From Chachezhania antarctica (lineage in GTDB: Bacteria > Pseudomonadota > Alphaproteobacteria > Rhodobacterales > Rhodobacteraceae): DNA of 64,000 bases. This document shows positions 54,301 through 61,614 of this stretch, piece after piece. The position numbers and the translations under genes are program-made. Position 1 is the stretch's first letter. Each line of letters begins with the position of its first letter. The stretch spans positions 638,472-702,471 of the forward strand of contig NZ_QZEX01000002.1 in the NCBI RefSeq assembly GCF_003646465.1. Direction: 5' to 3'. The notes beneath the pieces are model-generated. The model was not told the origin of the DNA. It made no database searches and worked only from the letters and a program-made list of their open reading frames with translations.

Positions 54301-54502
54301 GGGCGCGGGTGCTGCCAGCCAGAAGGCGCTGGGGATCGCCGTCTTCGGCGGCATGCTCGCCGCTGCCACACTTGGTGTGCTGGTGGTGCCGGGGCTGTTC
54401 GCCGTGATGCAATGGTCGCGCGAGACGGTGAAATCGAAGCTGGGCGTCGGCAAGGCAGCGCCGGAGGATACTGTCGCGAGCCAGCCGTCGTCCGGGACAT
54501 AA
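51341..54502 (+). CDS. RND multidrug efflux pump, inner-membrane permease (AcrB/MexF family)
   Basis: 1053 residues, the normal length. It begins MFSALFIDRPKLAMVISLVL, with PVAQFPNITPPVVNVSATYTGA in two pieces near 30-50, as in the HAE-1 family. Twelve membrane helices fall in two halves (about 340-540 and 870-1030). The proton-relay aspartates lie in the TM4 segment VLAIGIVVDDAIIVVENVER (about residues 402-421), which holds the DD pair. The pore and docking domains lie between 45-330 and 560-860. Substrates (drugs, bile salts, solvents) cannot be predicted. It is co-transcribed with the adaptor six bases upstream. Confidence 0.96.
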   Translation: MFSALFIDRPKLAMVISLVLTIMGAIGYFALPVAQFPNITPPVVNVSATYTGASAETVETSVAAPIEAQVNGVDGMMYMTSTSSDSGSYSLTVLFEIGTDPDIAAVNVQNRVAQATPSLPSDVTQSGVVTELAATDMLMVVGLVSPKDSYDAIFLSNYAAINIVDALSRVDGVGKVQLFTQQDYAMRMWLKPDTMAGLGLVPSDVIAAIQDQNIEVSAGQIGAPPIPEGQAFQYTIKAQGRLTTAEEFGNIIVRTGENGAIVQVKDIARVELGASFYGASGHYDGQPATVMALYQTPGANALAVAEAATAELERLAGNFPDDIDYVIPMNATDFVVQSMNDVILTLGMTFALVVAVVFVFLGNARATLIPMVAIPVSLIGTLAFLLVFGMSLNTISMFALVLAIGIVVDDAIIVVENVERIMREEGLDARAATRKAMGQITGPIIATSLVLLAVFAPVGFMPGIAGKLYSQFAVTISVAVVISSINALTLSPALAALVLKPSSEPKGLLAVFERAISGMRSVYVGIVRTILRVSIVALVAVAGLAAATTFLLDRTSTGFIPLEDNGILFVDMQLPDAAALDRTEAVARRVAQDVAGIDGVRSTVQVSGYSFLNGQAPNAAMVIVDLKPWDDRQTEALSAQGILDQINAIAAQEVSARIVAFNPPPIPGLGLSSGVEMQVQQTDGGTPQDLAAAVGSLVYAANQRSEIAQSYSSFSAAVPQIQLDLDREKAKLLGVAVSDVFLTLQSYLGSFYVNDFNRFGRVYRVMIQAEGAYRDKIEDIDSLYVRSAGGDMVRLSTLVEVKDVLGPSTLTRHNQFRSASVTGVQAEGLSTGDAIRVMEEVAQTALPDGYTYQWTGAALQQQGTSGTILALLGLAILFGYLFLVGQYESWTMPMAIILSVLVALFGAVAAVAVAGSDINLYTQIGMIMLVGMASKNGILIVEFAMQERATGKTISEAAAIAAHQRFRAVMMTALSFLLGVVPLVIASGAGAASQKALGIAVFGGMLAAATLGVLVVPGLFAVMQWSRETVKSKLGVGKAAPEDTVASQPSSGT

Positions 54503-54538
54503 GGAGGCGTTCGGAGAGGTTCATGCGCGCCGGGATTT

Positions 54539-55003
54539 CTAGTCCGTCGCGAGCCCTTCCGCGACGGTCTTCCCCGTGTCGAACAACGCCTCGAGCGCCG
54601 CTTTCTCCGCCGTCGGATCAAGGTTGAGAACGGTCCCGCCCTGCGCAAGGTGATCCGCGAACACGTGTCCGACCGAGTGGGTCGCGGCACCGGCAAGGAT
54701 CTTGATCTCGCTTGCATTGCCGGTGTCCGGAGGAGGCTTCGACGGGGTGGTATCATCCTTCGCAGCCAGTTCGGGAGCAATATGTTCGAGCAACGCCCGG
54801 ATCAGTCGGCGCGCGGTTTCTGTCTGGAACTCGGTATCGTAGAGCTCGCACAGCTGGAAAGTCATCCTCGTCTGCACACCCAGAATGGCGGCGGCGTAGA
54901 TGTTCCACACCGGAAACGTGGCCGACGCCATCGCAGTCTCGACGCCGGACCGGACGATCGCGTCGGCACTGGCGTTGCGGTTGTCTTCGGTCGTGTGGTT
55001 CAT
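54539..55003 (-). CDS. Uncharacterised protein, possibly DUF697-like
   Basis: 154 residues. The N-terminus is polar; a helical, partly hydrophobic core follows: TAMASATFPVWNIYAAAILGVQ near 23-44, then LCELYDTEFQTETARRLIRALLEHI near 51-75, ending with AGAATHSVGHVFADHLAQGG near 104-123. These resemble the DUF697/YcjF-type region found after GTPases: LxALYG..F..E.AR.LI-like and SVGHVFxxHL patterns. No membrane helix is certain. It is convergent with the RND permease gene (36 bases apart) and in line with the downstream-facing thioesterase gene 90 bases away. The resemblance is by eye only. Confidence 0.6.
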   Translation of the reverse strand: MNHTTEDNRNASADAIVRSGVETAMASATFPVWNIYAAAILGVQTRMTFQLCELYDTEFQTETARRLIRALLEHIAPELAAKDDTTPSKPPPDTGNASEIKILAGAATHSVGHVFADHLAQGGTVLNLDPTAEKAALEALFDTGKTVAEGLATD

Positions 55004-55093
55004 GGATACCCCCCCGAGTGAACGGAAACAGAGTTCCGCGCACAGCTCAATGCGTTGACGGCCGAAAAGTGCATCGCTGGCGCAGGACAGGCC

Positions 55094-55570
55094 CTAGCCT
55101 TCCTGGACAGCCCTGTCCCGCGACCGGAAATCTTCAACGATGTTCGCCGGGATCGGGAAGCGGCCCGCGCCGTCCCGCATAAGGAACACGATCACGCAGG
55201 ACATCGTCGCCCGGCATGTACCGCCCGCCCAGATCTGCTGGTCGCAGGTGTAGGACGACGTGCGGAACTTCGCGATGCGGCAGGTGGCGACATAGCTTTC
55301 ACCGCGCAGCGTCTCCTGCAGGAACCTGAGCGAGAAGGAATGCACAACGCCGCGGGGCCTGTCTTCGCCCCAGACAGGCATCAGGAACCGGGTGTTGTAT
55401 TCGACACGCAGCGTTTCGAACCATTCCACGTAGGCCTTGTTGTTCACGTGGTTCTGATTGTCGAGCTCGGCAAAGCGGACCCTGTCGGCAATGGCCAGCG
55501 GCTGCGCTTCGGGGAGACCGAAGGCAAGTTGTTCTTCAGGTGTCAGCGGGGTGTTGTAGCGAATGTCCAT
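55094..55570 (-). CDS. Hotdog-fold acyl-CoA thioesterase (4HBT type)
   Basis: 158 residues from the ATG at 55570 (MDIRYNTPLTPEEQLAFGLP); a longer in-frame start would overlap livF coding sequence needlessly. The hotdog motif is DRVRFAELDNQNHVNNKAYVEWFE, seen here as FAELDNQNHVNNKAYVEWF (about 34-52), with the catalytic-type Asp and the NHVNN turn. The beta-sheet region SFSLRFLQETLRGESYVA follows. These enzymes hydrolyse acyl- or aryl-CoA. It lies 70 bases after livF on the same strand, so it may be the last gene of the importer operon; a second thioesterase of the same superfamily lies divergent at the other end (60612). Confidence 0.88.
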   Translation of the reverse strand: MDIRYNTPLTPEEQLAFGLPEAQPLAIADRVRFAELDNQNHVNNKAYVEWFETLRVEYNTRFLMPVWGEDRPRGVVHSFSLRFLQETLRGESYVATCRIAKFRTSSYTCDQQIWAGGTCRATMSCVIVFLMRDGAGRFPIPANIVEDFRSRDRAVQEG

Positions 55571-55640
55571 CGCACGCGGATTAGCCCCGCGCCAACCATT
55601 GCTCAAGCGGCGTTGCAACGCGCCCGGCCCACCTGTGGCG

Positions 55641-56348
55641 TCAGAAGCCCAGGTAACGCTGCCGCACCTCGGCATCCGCCTGAAGCTGGACGCCGGTGCC
55701 CGCCCATTCCACCTGCCCCCGCTGGACGATGAAATGCCGGTCGGCGATGCGCAGAAGGTCCGACAGATTCTTGTCCACCACAAGGATCGACATGCCCTGC
55801 TTGCGGATTTCCGTCAGGGCCGCCCAGATCTTCTGGCGCACCAGCGGCGCCAGCCCTTCGGTCGCCTCGTCAAGGATCAGAAGCCGCGGGTTGGTCATCA
55901 GCGCGCGGCCGATGGCCAGCATCTGCTGTTCGCCCCCGGACAGAAGGTTGCCCATCGACCCGGTTCGCGCCTCAAGCTCCGGGAACAGCGTGAAGACGCG
56001 GTCGATCGTCCACGGATCGGCCAGCCCCAGATGGTTCGACGCGGTAGCCACTAGGTTTTCCATCATCGACAGGTTCGGGAAAATCTGCCTTCCTTCGGGC
56101 ACCAGCCCCAGCCCGAGGTTGGCGATGCGATAGCTGTCGCGGCCCACCAGTTCTTCTCCCTCGAAGGCGATGGAGCCTCCGGTCGCCTTCACGATCCCCA
56201 TGATCGTGTTGATCGTTGTGGTCTTGCCCATGCCGTTGCGGCCCAGAAGCGTGCCGACCTGCCCCGCCTCAAGGCTGAAATCCATGCCGAAGAGCGCCTG
56301 CGACGTGCCGTAATGCGCGGTGAGGCCGGTGACCTTCAGCATCGTCAT
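55641..56348 (-). CDS. livF: Branched-chain/aromatic-type ABC importer, ATPase LivF
   Basis: 235 residues. Walker A is GRNGMGKTT (about 35-43), the signature LLSGGEQQMLAIGRALM is near 135-151, and Walker B is LLILDEATEGLAP near 158-170, with the switch His soon after. These match LivF, one of two ATPases of the HAAT importer family. Its ATG overlaps the livG stop by four bases. It works with LivG, the LivHM permeases, and the substrate-binding protein encoded at 59064. HAAT importers carry branched-chain amino acids, amides or aromatic acids, and the substrate here is judged from context. Confidence 0.94.
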   Translation of the reverse strand: MTMLKVTGLTAHYGTSQALFGMDFSLEAGQVGTLLGRNGMGKTTTINTIMGIVKATGGSIAFEGEELVGRDSYRIANLGLGLVPEGRQIFPNLSMMENLVATASNHLGLADPWTIDRVFTLFPELEARTGSMGNLLSGGEQQMLAIGRALMTNPRLLILDEATEGLAPLVRQKIWAALTEIRKQGMSILVVDKNLSDLLRIADRHFIVQRGQVEWAGTGVQLQADAEVRQRYLGF

Positions 56349-57088
56349 TCCTCACCCAGGTAGGCGTGCTGCACGGCCTCGTTCGCGCGGATCTCGTCCG
56401 GTGTGCCGGTGGCGATGATGTGGCCGTAGACCAGCACGGAAATCCTGTCGGCCAGCGCAAAGACCGCGTCCATGTCGTGTTCGATCAGCAGGATCGAATG
56501 GCGGCCCTTGATGGAGCGCAACAGCTCCACCATCTGCACCGATTCCTCGGCCCCCAGCCCGGCCATCGGTTCGTCCAGCAGCATCAGTTCGGCCTTGGCG
56601 CCCAGAGCTATGGCGATCTCCATCTTCCGGTGTTCGCCATGGGACAGTGCGACGGTGGGCCTGTCAGCCTTGTCCGCCAACCCGACCCGGTCCAGTAGCG
56701 CTAGCGCGCCGTCGCGCAGGGCCTTGTCCTTGCGCACGGCGCGAATGAAGCGGAAGGAATGGCCCTGCTTGGCCCGCAGCGCCAGGGTGACATTGTCGAT
56801 GACGCTCATCTCCATCACCAGCGAGGTGATCTGGAACGACCGCGCGATGCCCAAGGGCGCGCGCCTGTAGGCCGGCAGCCGGGTGATGTCGCGGTCCTTG
56901 TAGGTAATGCGGCCCGTGTCCGGGAATTGCAGGCCCGACAACTGGCCGATCAGCGTTGTCTTGCCCGCGCCGTTGGGGCCGATGATGGCGTGCAGTTCGC
57001 CCGTTTCGACGCCAAGCGTCAGGTTGTCGGTCGCCGTGATGCCGCCGAAGCTCTTGTTCAGGCCGTCCACGCGCAGGATCTGGGTCAT
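56345..57088 (-). CDS. livG: Branched-chain/aromatic-type ABC importer, ATPase LivG
   Basis: 247 residues. Walker A is GPNGAGKTT (about 37-45), the ABC signature appears as ALSHGEHRKMEIAIAL near 148-163 (LSHGE in place of LSGGE, as in many LivG), and Walker B is LMLLDEPMAGLGAEE near 170-184. The GITATDNLTLGVETGELHAI opening is family-typical. Its start overlaps the livM stop by four bases and its stop overlaps the livF start, so all are coupled. It supplies half of the ATPase pair of the importer. Confidence 0.94.
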   Translation of the reverse strand: MTQILRVDGLNKSFGGITATDNLTLGVETGELHAIIGPNGAGKTTLIGQLSGLQFPDTGRITYKDRDITRLPAYRRAPLGIARSFQITSLVMEMSVIDNVTLALRAKQGHSFRFIRAVRKDKALRDGALALLDRVGLADKADRPTVALSHGEHRKMEIAIALGAKAELMLLDEPMAGLGAEESVQMVELLRSIKGRHSILLIEHDMDAVFALADRISVLVYGHIIATGTPDEIRANEAVQHAYLGEE

Positions 57089-58050
57089 TCGCCCTCCCCC
57101 TTCTTGCCGGACAGCAGCCCCGTCAGCCCGCCGCGGATGTACAGGACGACAAGGATCAGGAAGAGACCGAAGGGCAGATGCCAGTAGACGGTCCAGGAGG
57201 ACAGCACTTCCTCGAGCACGATGAACATCGTGGCACCGATGATCGGACCCGCGAGTGTCGAGGCGCCGCCAAGGATGACCATGAACATCAGCTCGCCCGA
57301 CCGCGTCCAGTCCATCATCTCGGGGCTAATGAACGTGGTGAAGTTGCCCAGCAGCGCGCCGGCATAGCCGCAGATCGCGCCCGAGATCACGTAGGCCACC
57401 AGCTGGTAGGCGTAGACGTTGTAGCCCAGCGTCGCCATCCGTTCTTCATTGCCCTTGCCGCCCTGCAGGACCATCCCGAAGCGCGACCGCACGATCATCC
57501 GCACGAACAGGACAACGACCAGCAGCGACACCCAGCACAGCCCGTACAGCTGCAGCGGATCGTCCAGATCGATCAGCGGGAATTCCGACCGCGTGTCGAT
57601 GACCAGCCCGTCATCCCCGCCATATTCCTCGATCGACACGATGCCGTAGTAGATCATCTGCGCGAAGGCCATCGTGATCATGATGAAGTAGACGCCGCGC
57701 GTCCGCAGGCAGATCATCCCCGTGATCAGCGCGAAGAAGGCGGTGACGCCGATGGCCAGCCCGAACTGCGTGAACCCGTTGGTGACGGCGATGGCGTCCA
57801 TGCCCCCGTACAGCCAGTGATAGGCCGGGATGCCCACGGCATAGGCCCCCAAGCCAACGAAAGCGGCGTGGCCGAAGGACACGAGGCCCCCGAAGCCCAG
57901 CACAAGGTTCAGCGAACTGGCGGCGATGGCCAGGATCACCAGCCGCGTGGCGAGATCCATCCAGAAATACTGCCCCGTCCAGATGAACAGGGGCGGCAGC
58001 ACCGCCAGCAGGGCCAGCATGATGACGGCGATCCAGTCCTGTCGTGTCAT
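57085..58050 (-). CDS. livM: Branched-chain/aromatic-type ABC importer, permease LivM
   Basis: 321 residues with about ten hydrophobic segments. LivM signatures are SLNLVLGFGGLVSFGHAAFVG near 46-66, and RGVYFIMITMAFAQMIYYGIV near 118-138, followed by the EAA-like cytoplasmic loop GGKGNEERMATLGYNVYAY near 196-214 that contacts an ATPase. It forms the membrane channel with LivH. The start is one base into the livH stop, indicating coupling. Length is near the E. coli LivM core minus its N-terminal extension. Confidence 0.93.
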   Translation of the reverse strand: MTRQDWIAVIMLALLAVLPPLFIWTGQYFWMDLATRLVILAIAASSLNLVLGFGGLVSFGHAAFVGLGAYAVGIPAYHWLYGGMDAIAVTNGFTQFGLAIGVTAFFALITGMICLRTRGVYFIMITMAFAQMIYYGIVSIEEYGGDDGLVIDTRSEFPLIDLDDPLQLYGLCWVSLLVVVLFVRMIVRSRFGMVLQGGKGNEERMATLGYNVYAYQLVAYVISGAICGYAGALLGNFTTFISPEMMDWTRSGELMFMVILGGASTLAGPIIGATMFIVLEEVLSSWTVYWHLPFGLFLILVVLYIRGGLTGLLSGKKGEGE

Positions 58051-58973
58051 CAGCGCACCTTCGGAGGGAAAAGGCCCTGCGGGCGGAAGGCCAGCACCGC
58101 GGCCATGATGATGTAGATGAGCATCGCCGAAATGGCGGGCGCCGCGTTCTCCGCCGCCTCGGACGACATCACCAGCTTGAAGAGGTCATCGATGAAGGAC
58201 CGCCCCAGCGTGTCGATCAGACCGATCAGGATCGCGGCGACAAAGGCGCCCTTCATCGATCCGATGCCGCCCACGATGATCACCACGAAGGCTGTGATGA
58301 TGATCGAATGGCCCATGCCGATGGACGCCTCGGTAATCGGCGCGATCAGCATTCCGGCCAATCCCGCCAGCGCGGCCCCAAGGGCGAAGACAAGCGAGAA
58401 CAGAAGCTGGATGTTGATCCCCAGGGCCGACACCATCGTCCGGTTCGATGCACCCGCCCGGATCAGCATGCCCAGCCGCGTGTAGTTCACCAGCCAGAAG
58501 AGCCCCCCTGCCGCCGCCAGCCCGGCACCGATGATCACCAGCCGGAAGGTCGGGATCTGGATGCCGCCGGGAAGGGTCGTCTGGCCGTTCAGGCTGTCGG
58601 GCAAGGGCACCGACATGCCGGCCGGACCCCAGATCATGTGGGCCAGAGTCTCGAACACAAGGATCAGGCCGAAGGTCGCCAGCACCTGGTCCAGATGCCC
58701 GCGCGAATAAAGCGGCCGGGCCACCGTGCGTTCGACGACAAGTCCCACAACCGCCGTCAGCGGCAGCGCCAGCAGCACCGCCAGAACGAAATTGCCAAGC
58801 GCATAGGTCAGCGAGGCGCAGATGAAGGCGCCCACCATGTAAAGCGCCGCATGGGCAAGGTTTACGAAATCCAGAATGCCGAAGACCAGCGTCAGGCCCG
58901 ACGCGACAAGGAACAGCAAAAGCCCCAGCTGCACGCCGTTCAATGTCTGGATGATGAGCAGCGATGCGTCCAC
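58050..58973 (-). CDS. livH: Branched-chain/aromatic-type ABC importer, permease LivH
   Basis: 307 residues with about eight membrane segments. It begins MDASLLIIQTLNGVQLGLLL, with the LivH motif GLTLVFGILDFVNLAHAALYM near 26-46 and the later GASNRTMVSALGINIQLLF near 175-193, whose charged loop contacts the ATPase. With LivM it forms the importer channel. It follows livK by 90 bases, with a strong hairpin between, so its expression is probably lower than that of the binding protein. The livM start overlaps its stop by one base. Confidence 0.93.
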   Translation of the reverse strand: MDASLLIIQTLNGVQLGLLLFLVASGLTLVFGILDFVNLAHAALYMVGAFICASLTYALGNFVLAVLLALPLTAVVGLVVERTVARPLYSRGHLDQVLATFGLILVFETLAHMIWGPAGMSVPLPDSLNGQTTLPGGIQIPTFRLVIIGAGLAAAGGLFWLVNYTRLGMLIRAGASNRTMVSALGINIQLLFSLVFALGAALAGLAGMLIAPITEASIGMGHSIIITAFVVIIVGGIGSMKGAFVAAILIGLIDTLGRSFIDDLFKLVMSSEAAENAAPAISAMLIYIIMAAVLAFRPQGLFPPKVR

Positions 58974-59019
58974 GCGCGTCTCCTGTCCCGCTCTGAAATG
59001 ACCGGCCCGGCGGCAGAAA

Positions 59020-59043
59020 GCCGGCCGGAAAGCTCCGGCCGGC
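59020..59043 (-). terminator. Attenuating hairpin between livK and livH
   Basis: On the minus strand GCCGGCCGGA-GCTT-TCCGGCCGGC is a perfect 10-bp hairpin followed by TTTCTG, 20 bases past the livK stop. Such intercistronic hairpins give a high ratio of binding protein to permease in ABC operons by partial termination or transcript protection. Confidence 0.7.
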
Positions 59044-59063
59044 CCTGTTTCAGATCACCGAAA

Positions 59064-60257
59064 TCAGTTCAGTTTGCACTCGGCGGCATAGCTGTCCTGA
59101 TGGTCTTCGAAGACGGTGCTGACGACCTTGGTGGTCCACTTGCCATCGTCATCGGCAACCACTTCGCGCAGGTAGAAATCCTGGATCGGCATGTTGTTGT
59201 TGCCGAATTTGAAATCTCCGCGAACGCTGTCGAAATCGGCGGCCTTCAGACCGGCACGCAGGGCGTCCGTGTCGTCCATGTTGCCGCCCGCGGCCTCGAT
59301 CGCCGAAGCGATCAGCATGATCGCGTCATAGGATTGCGCGGCGTAGAACGACGGATAGGTGCCGTACTTGGCCTTGAAGTCGTCGACGAACTTCTTGTTG
59401 GCGGCATTGTCCAGCGTCGGGTCCCATTGCTGCGTGGTGCGCGACCCCATGATGGCGCCAAGCCCCGCATCCTGCAGCTTGGGCAGGCTGAGCGCATCGA
59501 CCGTGAACACCGAATAAAGCGGCAGCTTGTCGGCCAGACCCGCCTGATCGTACTGCTTGGCAAAGGCCGCGCCTGCCCCGCCGGGATAGAAAACAAAGAT
59601 CCCTTCGGCGCCCGACGCTTCGGCCTTGGCCAGTTCGGCCGAGAAATCAAGCTGCGCATCGGCGCCCCACTTCGTCAGGTCCTTGCCCTTGATCTCGCCC
59701 TTGTAGGTCCGCTCCACGCCTTCGACCATGTCCTTGCCCGCGGCATAGTTGGGCGCCATGATATAAAGCGATTTCACGCCCTGCTGGTTCAGAACCTCGC
59801 CCATGGCCATCGGTGTCTGGTCGTTCTGCCACGAGGTGGAAAAATAGTTCTCGTCACACAGCTTGCCGGCCATCTGGCTGGGCCCCGCATTGGCCGAGAT
59901 CAGGAACTTGCCGCCATCCAGCGCCGACTTGCGCGAGGCCAGCAGGACATGGCTCCAGATGAAGCCGGTGACGAAATCGACATCGTCCTGCTTCACCAGC
60001 TTGTCGGTGGCCTGCTTGCCGGTTTCGGGTGCGAAGCCGTCATCGGCGAAGATGATCTCCAGATCCGTGTCGCCGGCCTTGCCGCCCAGGTGTTCCCTGG
60101 CCAGTTCGGCGGCGTTCTTCATGTCGTTGCCGATCACCGCGGCGGGGGTGGTCAGCGTTGTGACGAACCCGATCTTGGCGGTGTCTGCCAGCGCCGGTTG
60201 CAGGCCCATGGACCCGGCCAGCGTGGCCGCGACGGCAGCTTGTGCAAGATATTTCAT
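59064..60257 (-). CDS. ABC importer substrate-binding protein (HAAT family, LivK-like)
   Basis: 397 residues with a signal peptide (MKYLAQAAVAATLAGSMGLQPALADT). The type I periplasmic-binding fold is shown by KIGFVTTLTTPAAVIGNDMKNAAEL near 28-52, in parts, then VDFVTGFIWSHVLLASRK near 92-109, and ANAGPSQMAGKLCDENYF near 119-136. The C-terminal lobe contains YAAQSYDAIMLIASAIEAAGG near 320-340. The region where branched-chain amino-acid binders have conserved carboxylate contacts differs, and two thioesterases flank the operon, so an aromatic or dicarboxylic acid ligand is plausible. It is first in the operon and probably the most expressed gene. Confidence 0.88.
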   Translation of the reverse strand: MKYLAQAAVAATLAGSMGLQPALADTAKIGFVTTLTTPAAVIGNDMKNAAELAREHLGGKAGDTDLEIIFADDGFAPETGKQATDKLVKQDDVDFVTGFIWSHVLLASRKSALDGGKFLISANAGPSQMAGKLCDENYFSTSWQNDQTPMAMGEVLNQQGVKSLYIMAPNYAAGKDMVEGVERTYKGEIKGKDLTKWGADAQLDFSAELAKAEASGAEGIFVFYPGGAGAAFAKQYDQAGLADKLPLYSVFTVDALSLPKLQDAGLGAIMGSRTTQQWDPTLDNAANKKFVDDFKAKYGTYPSFYAAQSYDAIMLIASAIEAAGGNMDDTDALRAGLKAADFDSVRGDFKFGNNNMPIQDFYLREVVADDDGKWTTKVVSTVFEDHQDSYAAECKLN

Positions 60258-60322
60258 GTGTTCTCCCTCTCATGCGTTGTTGATTATTTATGTCTGGATC
60301 TTCTGGGTGGATCCGTTTCGCA

Positions 60323-60420
60323 TGACACAATAGCTTCTACACAGCGTGGCAGATTTGTGTCAAACGGCGCGAAGCCCTGTCACGGGTCGAAACCGGGTCT
60401 CTGTCGCTCCCCTTTGTGTC
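60323..60420. promoter_or_regulatory. Inverted TGACACAA / TTGTGTCA boxes in the importer control region
   Basis: TGACACAA (60323-60330) and TTGTGTCA (60355-60362) are a perfect inverted pair, centre to centre 32 bases, about three helical turns. A third half-site TTGTGTC lies at 60414-60420. They lie in the 354-base divergent gap (60258-60611) between livK and the plus-strand thioesterase. Two dimers on one DNA face, or a looped repressor, would fit. The factor is unknown; nothing else in this gap is supported. Confidence 0.5.
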
Positions 60421-60611
60421 GCCCTGCAACGGGCCGCCTCATGCACTATCGTGAAGGGCGTTCCGGACGGCGCAAGACGCAACCTTTGCGGATCTGGACC
60501 GGACTGTTGCATCCGCCCATAATCGAGTCAAACCCGCCCTACGCGGTGACTTTTTCGGCCAGCGCGGGCACAGATCGCGCCACATCGGACACCGACACGG
60601 GAGCGCCCGCC

Positions 60612-61034
60612 ATGACCACGACCCAGCCGGATTTCCAGATCGAGGTACCGATCAGTTTCGGCGATTGCGATCCGGCGGGGATCGTCTTCTACCCGAACTA
60701 TTTCCGCTGGTTCGACCGCTGCTTTCACGCCCTCTTGGCCCAACGCGCAGGCGGGCACCGGGCGCTTTGCGAGAGGCTGGGCGCCATGGGCATCGGGCTG
60801 ATGGACGCCGGCGCAGGCTTCACCGCCCCCGCGGGAGAGAACGACCTGATGCGGCTGGAGCTTCGGTTCGACGCCTGGGGTGCGAAATCCCTACGGCTGG
60901 CCTACAACGGGTTCGTCGGCGACAGGCCCGTCGTGCGCGGGCACGAGGTGCGCGGGCTTTTCGTGATGCGGGAGGGCCGTATGCGGGGCGGAGACATGGC
61001 GCCCTTGCGCGAAATTCTGGCACCCGATGCCTGA
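60612..61034 (+). CDS. 4-hydroxybenzoyl-CoA thioesterase-like protein
   Basis: 140 residues from the ATG at 60612 (MTTTQPDFQIEVPISFGDCD); upstream in-frame sequence lacks coding character. The 4HBT active-site signature GDCDPAGIVFYPNYFRWFD is at about residues 17-35, with Asp20 as the probable catalytic residue. The rest, MRLELRFDAWGAKSLRLAYN and LFVMREGRMRG, is typical of the hotdog fold. Close relatives hydrolyse 4-hydroxybenzoyl-CoA or related aryl-CoAs; in Rhodopseudomonas such genes lie with HAAT-type importers for aromatic acids (from memory). It is divergent from the importer operon and shares its control region. The CoA ligase that would make its substrate is not in the window. Confidence 0.88.
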   Translation: MTTTQPDFQIEVPISFGDCDPAGIVFYPNYFRWFDRCFHALLAQRAGGHRALCERLGAMGIGLMDAGAGFTAPAGENDLMRLELRFDAWGAKSLRLAYNGFVGDRPVVRGHEVRGLFVMREGRMRGGDMAPLREILAPDA

Positions 61035-61081
61035 TCTGCTTGACGGCTGACGGGCCTTGCCGTAATCGCTCACGCCACGGC

Positions 61082-61155
61082 GCGGGTATGGTGAAAAGGT
61101 ATCACGCGAGCTTCCCAAGCTTAAGTTACGGGTTCGATTCCCGTTACCCGCTCCA
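61082..61155 (+). tRNA. tRNA-Gly (anticodon CCC), CCA encoded
   Basis: 74 bases fold as a full cloverleaf: acceptor GCGGGTA (61082-61088) with TACCCGC (61145-61151), discriminator T and encoded CCA (61153-61155). The D arm is GTGA-AAAGGTA-TCAC, and the T arm is ACGGG-TTCGATT-CCCGT. The anticodon loop TTCCCAA (61112-61118) gives anticodon CCC, reading GGG. The anticodon stem CGAGC with GCTTA has a C-A mismatch at its top and a G-T pair, weaker than in E. coli tRNA-Gly(CCC). Confidence 0.95.
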
Positions 61156-61614
61156 TGACCTTCCGATGGTCAGTCGCCGCTTATCTCCGATCGCATCGAT
61201 TCGAGCCCCTTTCGCGGCAACGCGCTGACATATGGCGAAATCCGCATAGAACTCCCCTAAATTGTACAGGCAATGCATCGACAACCTGTCTGTTCGGCGG
61301 TGCGTTGCTGCGGGTGCTCGCAGCTTGCCCAACGCGGACCCGCACAAGTCTTGGGCATCCATCCGCTTGCTGATGAAAATTGCGCCGCCACTGCCGAAAC
61401 ATGGCGCGCCGTGCTGAGAGTCCATTCCACGAAGGCTCGAATGTTGTGCATCCAAGAGCAGCCGGCGGGGTTACGCCGGTCTGAAGCGTGCGGTGATGCT
61501 CGCCTGCAAGCATCGCACCACCGCACTACGCAACGCATGCGCAAGGGCTTGTTACGGTGCAAGGCACCGTGGCCGCAATGGTCCTGCGCGGGAGAATTGA
61601 GGGATAGAATTGCG
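61156..61614. other. 459-base region between tRNA-Gly and urtA without a supported gene
   Basis: No frame here has a credible start, ribosome site and coding character; minus-strand frames across it are shadows. It includes GATGCT-N8-AGCATC near 61495 and the palindrome at 61555-61569, and must hold the urt promoter. The stretch just after the tRNA (61190-61220, TTCGAGCCCCTTTCGCGGC) weakly resembles the tRNA's own 3' end, which could mark an old integration scar, but no integrase remains. Confidence 0.5.
61555..61569. promoter_or_regulatory. CGGTGC-AAG-GCACCG palindrome upstream of urtA
   Basis: A perfect 6-bp inverted repeat with a three-base centre, 45 bases before the urtA start. The position suits an operator or an mRNA leader hairpin. 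It is not an NtrC site, whose half-sites are in the opposite order (GCAC-N-GTGC). Nitrogen control of urea uptake is expected, so it merits testing. Confidence 0.4.

Noticed and set aside
58044-61034. A 996-codon plus-strand open frame opposite the importer operon
   Set aside because: It is antisense to five well-supported transporter genes on the minus strand, is rich in Arg, His and Gln as expected of a GC-driven shadow frame, and has no recognisable domain. Only its last 140 codons (from 60612) are a real gene.
61555-61569. An NtrC binding site upstream of urtA
   Set aside because: The half-sites are in the wrong orientation (GGTGC then GCACC) for the known GCAC-N-GTGC consensus, and the spacing is too short.
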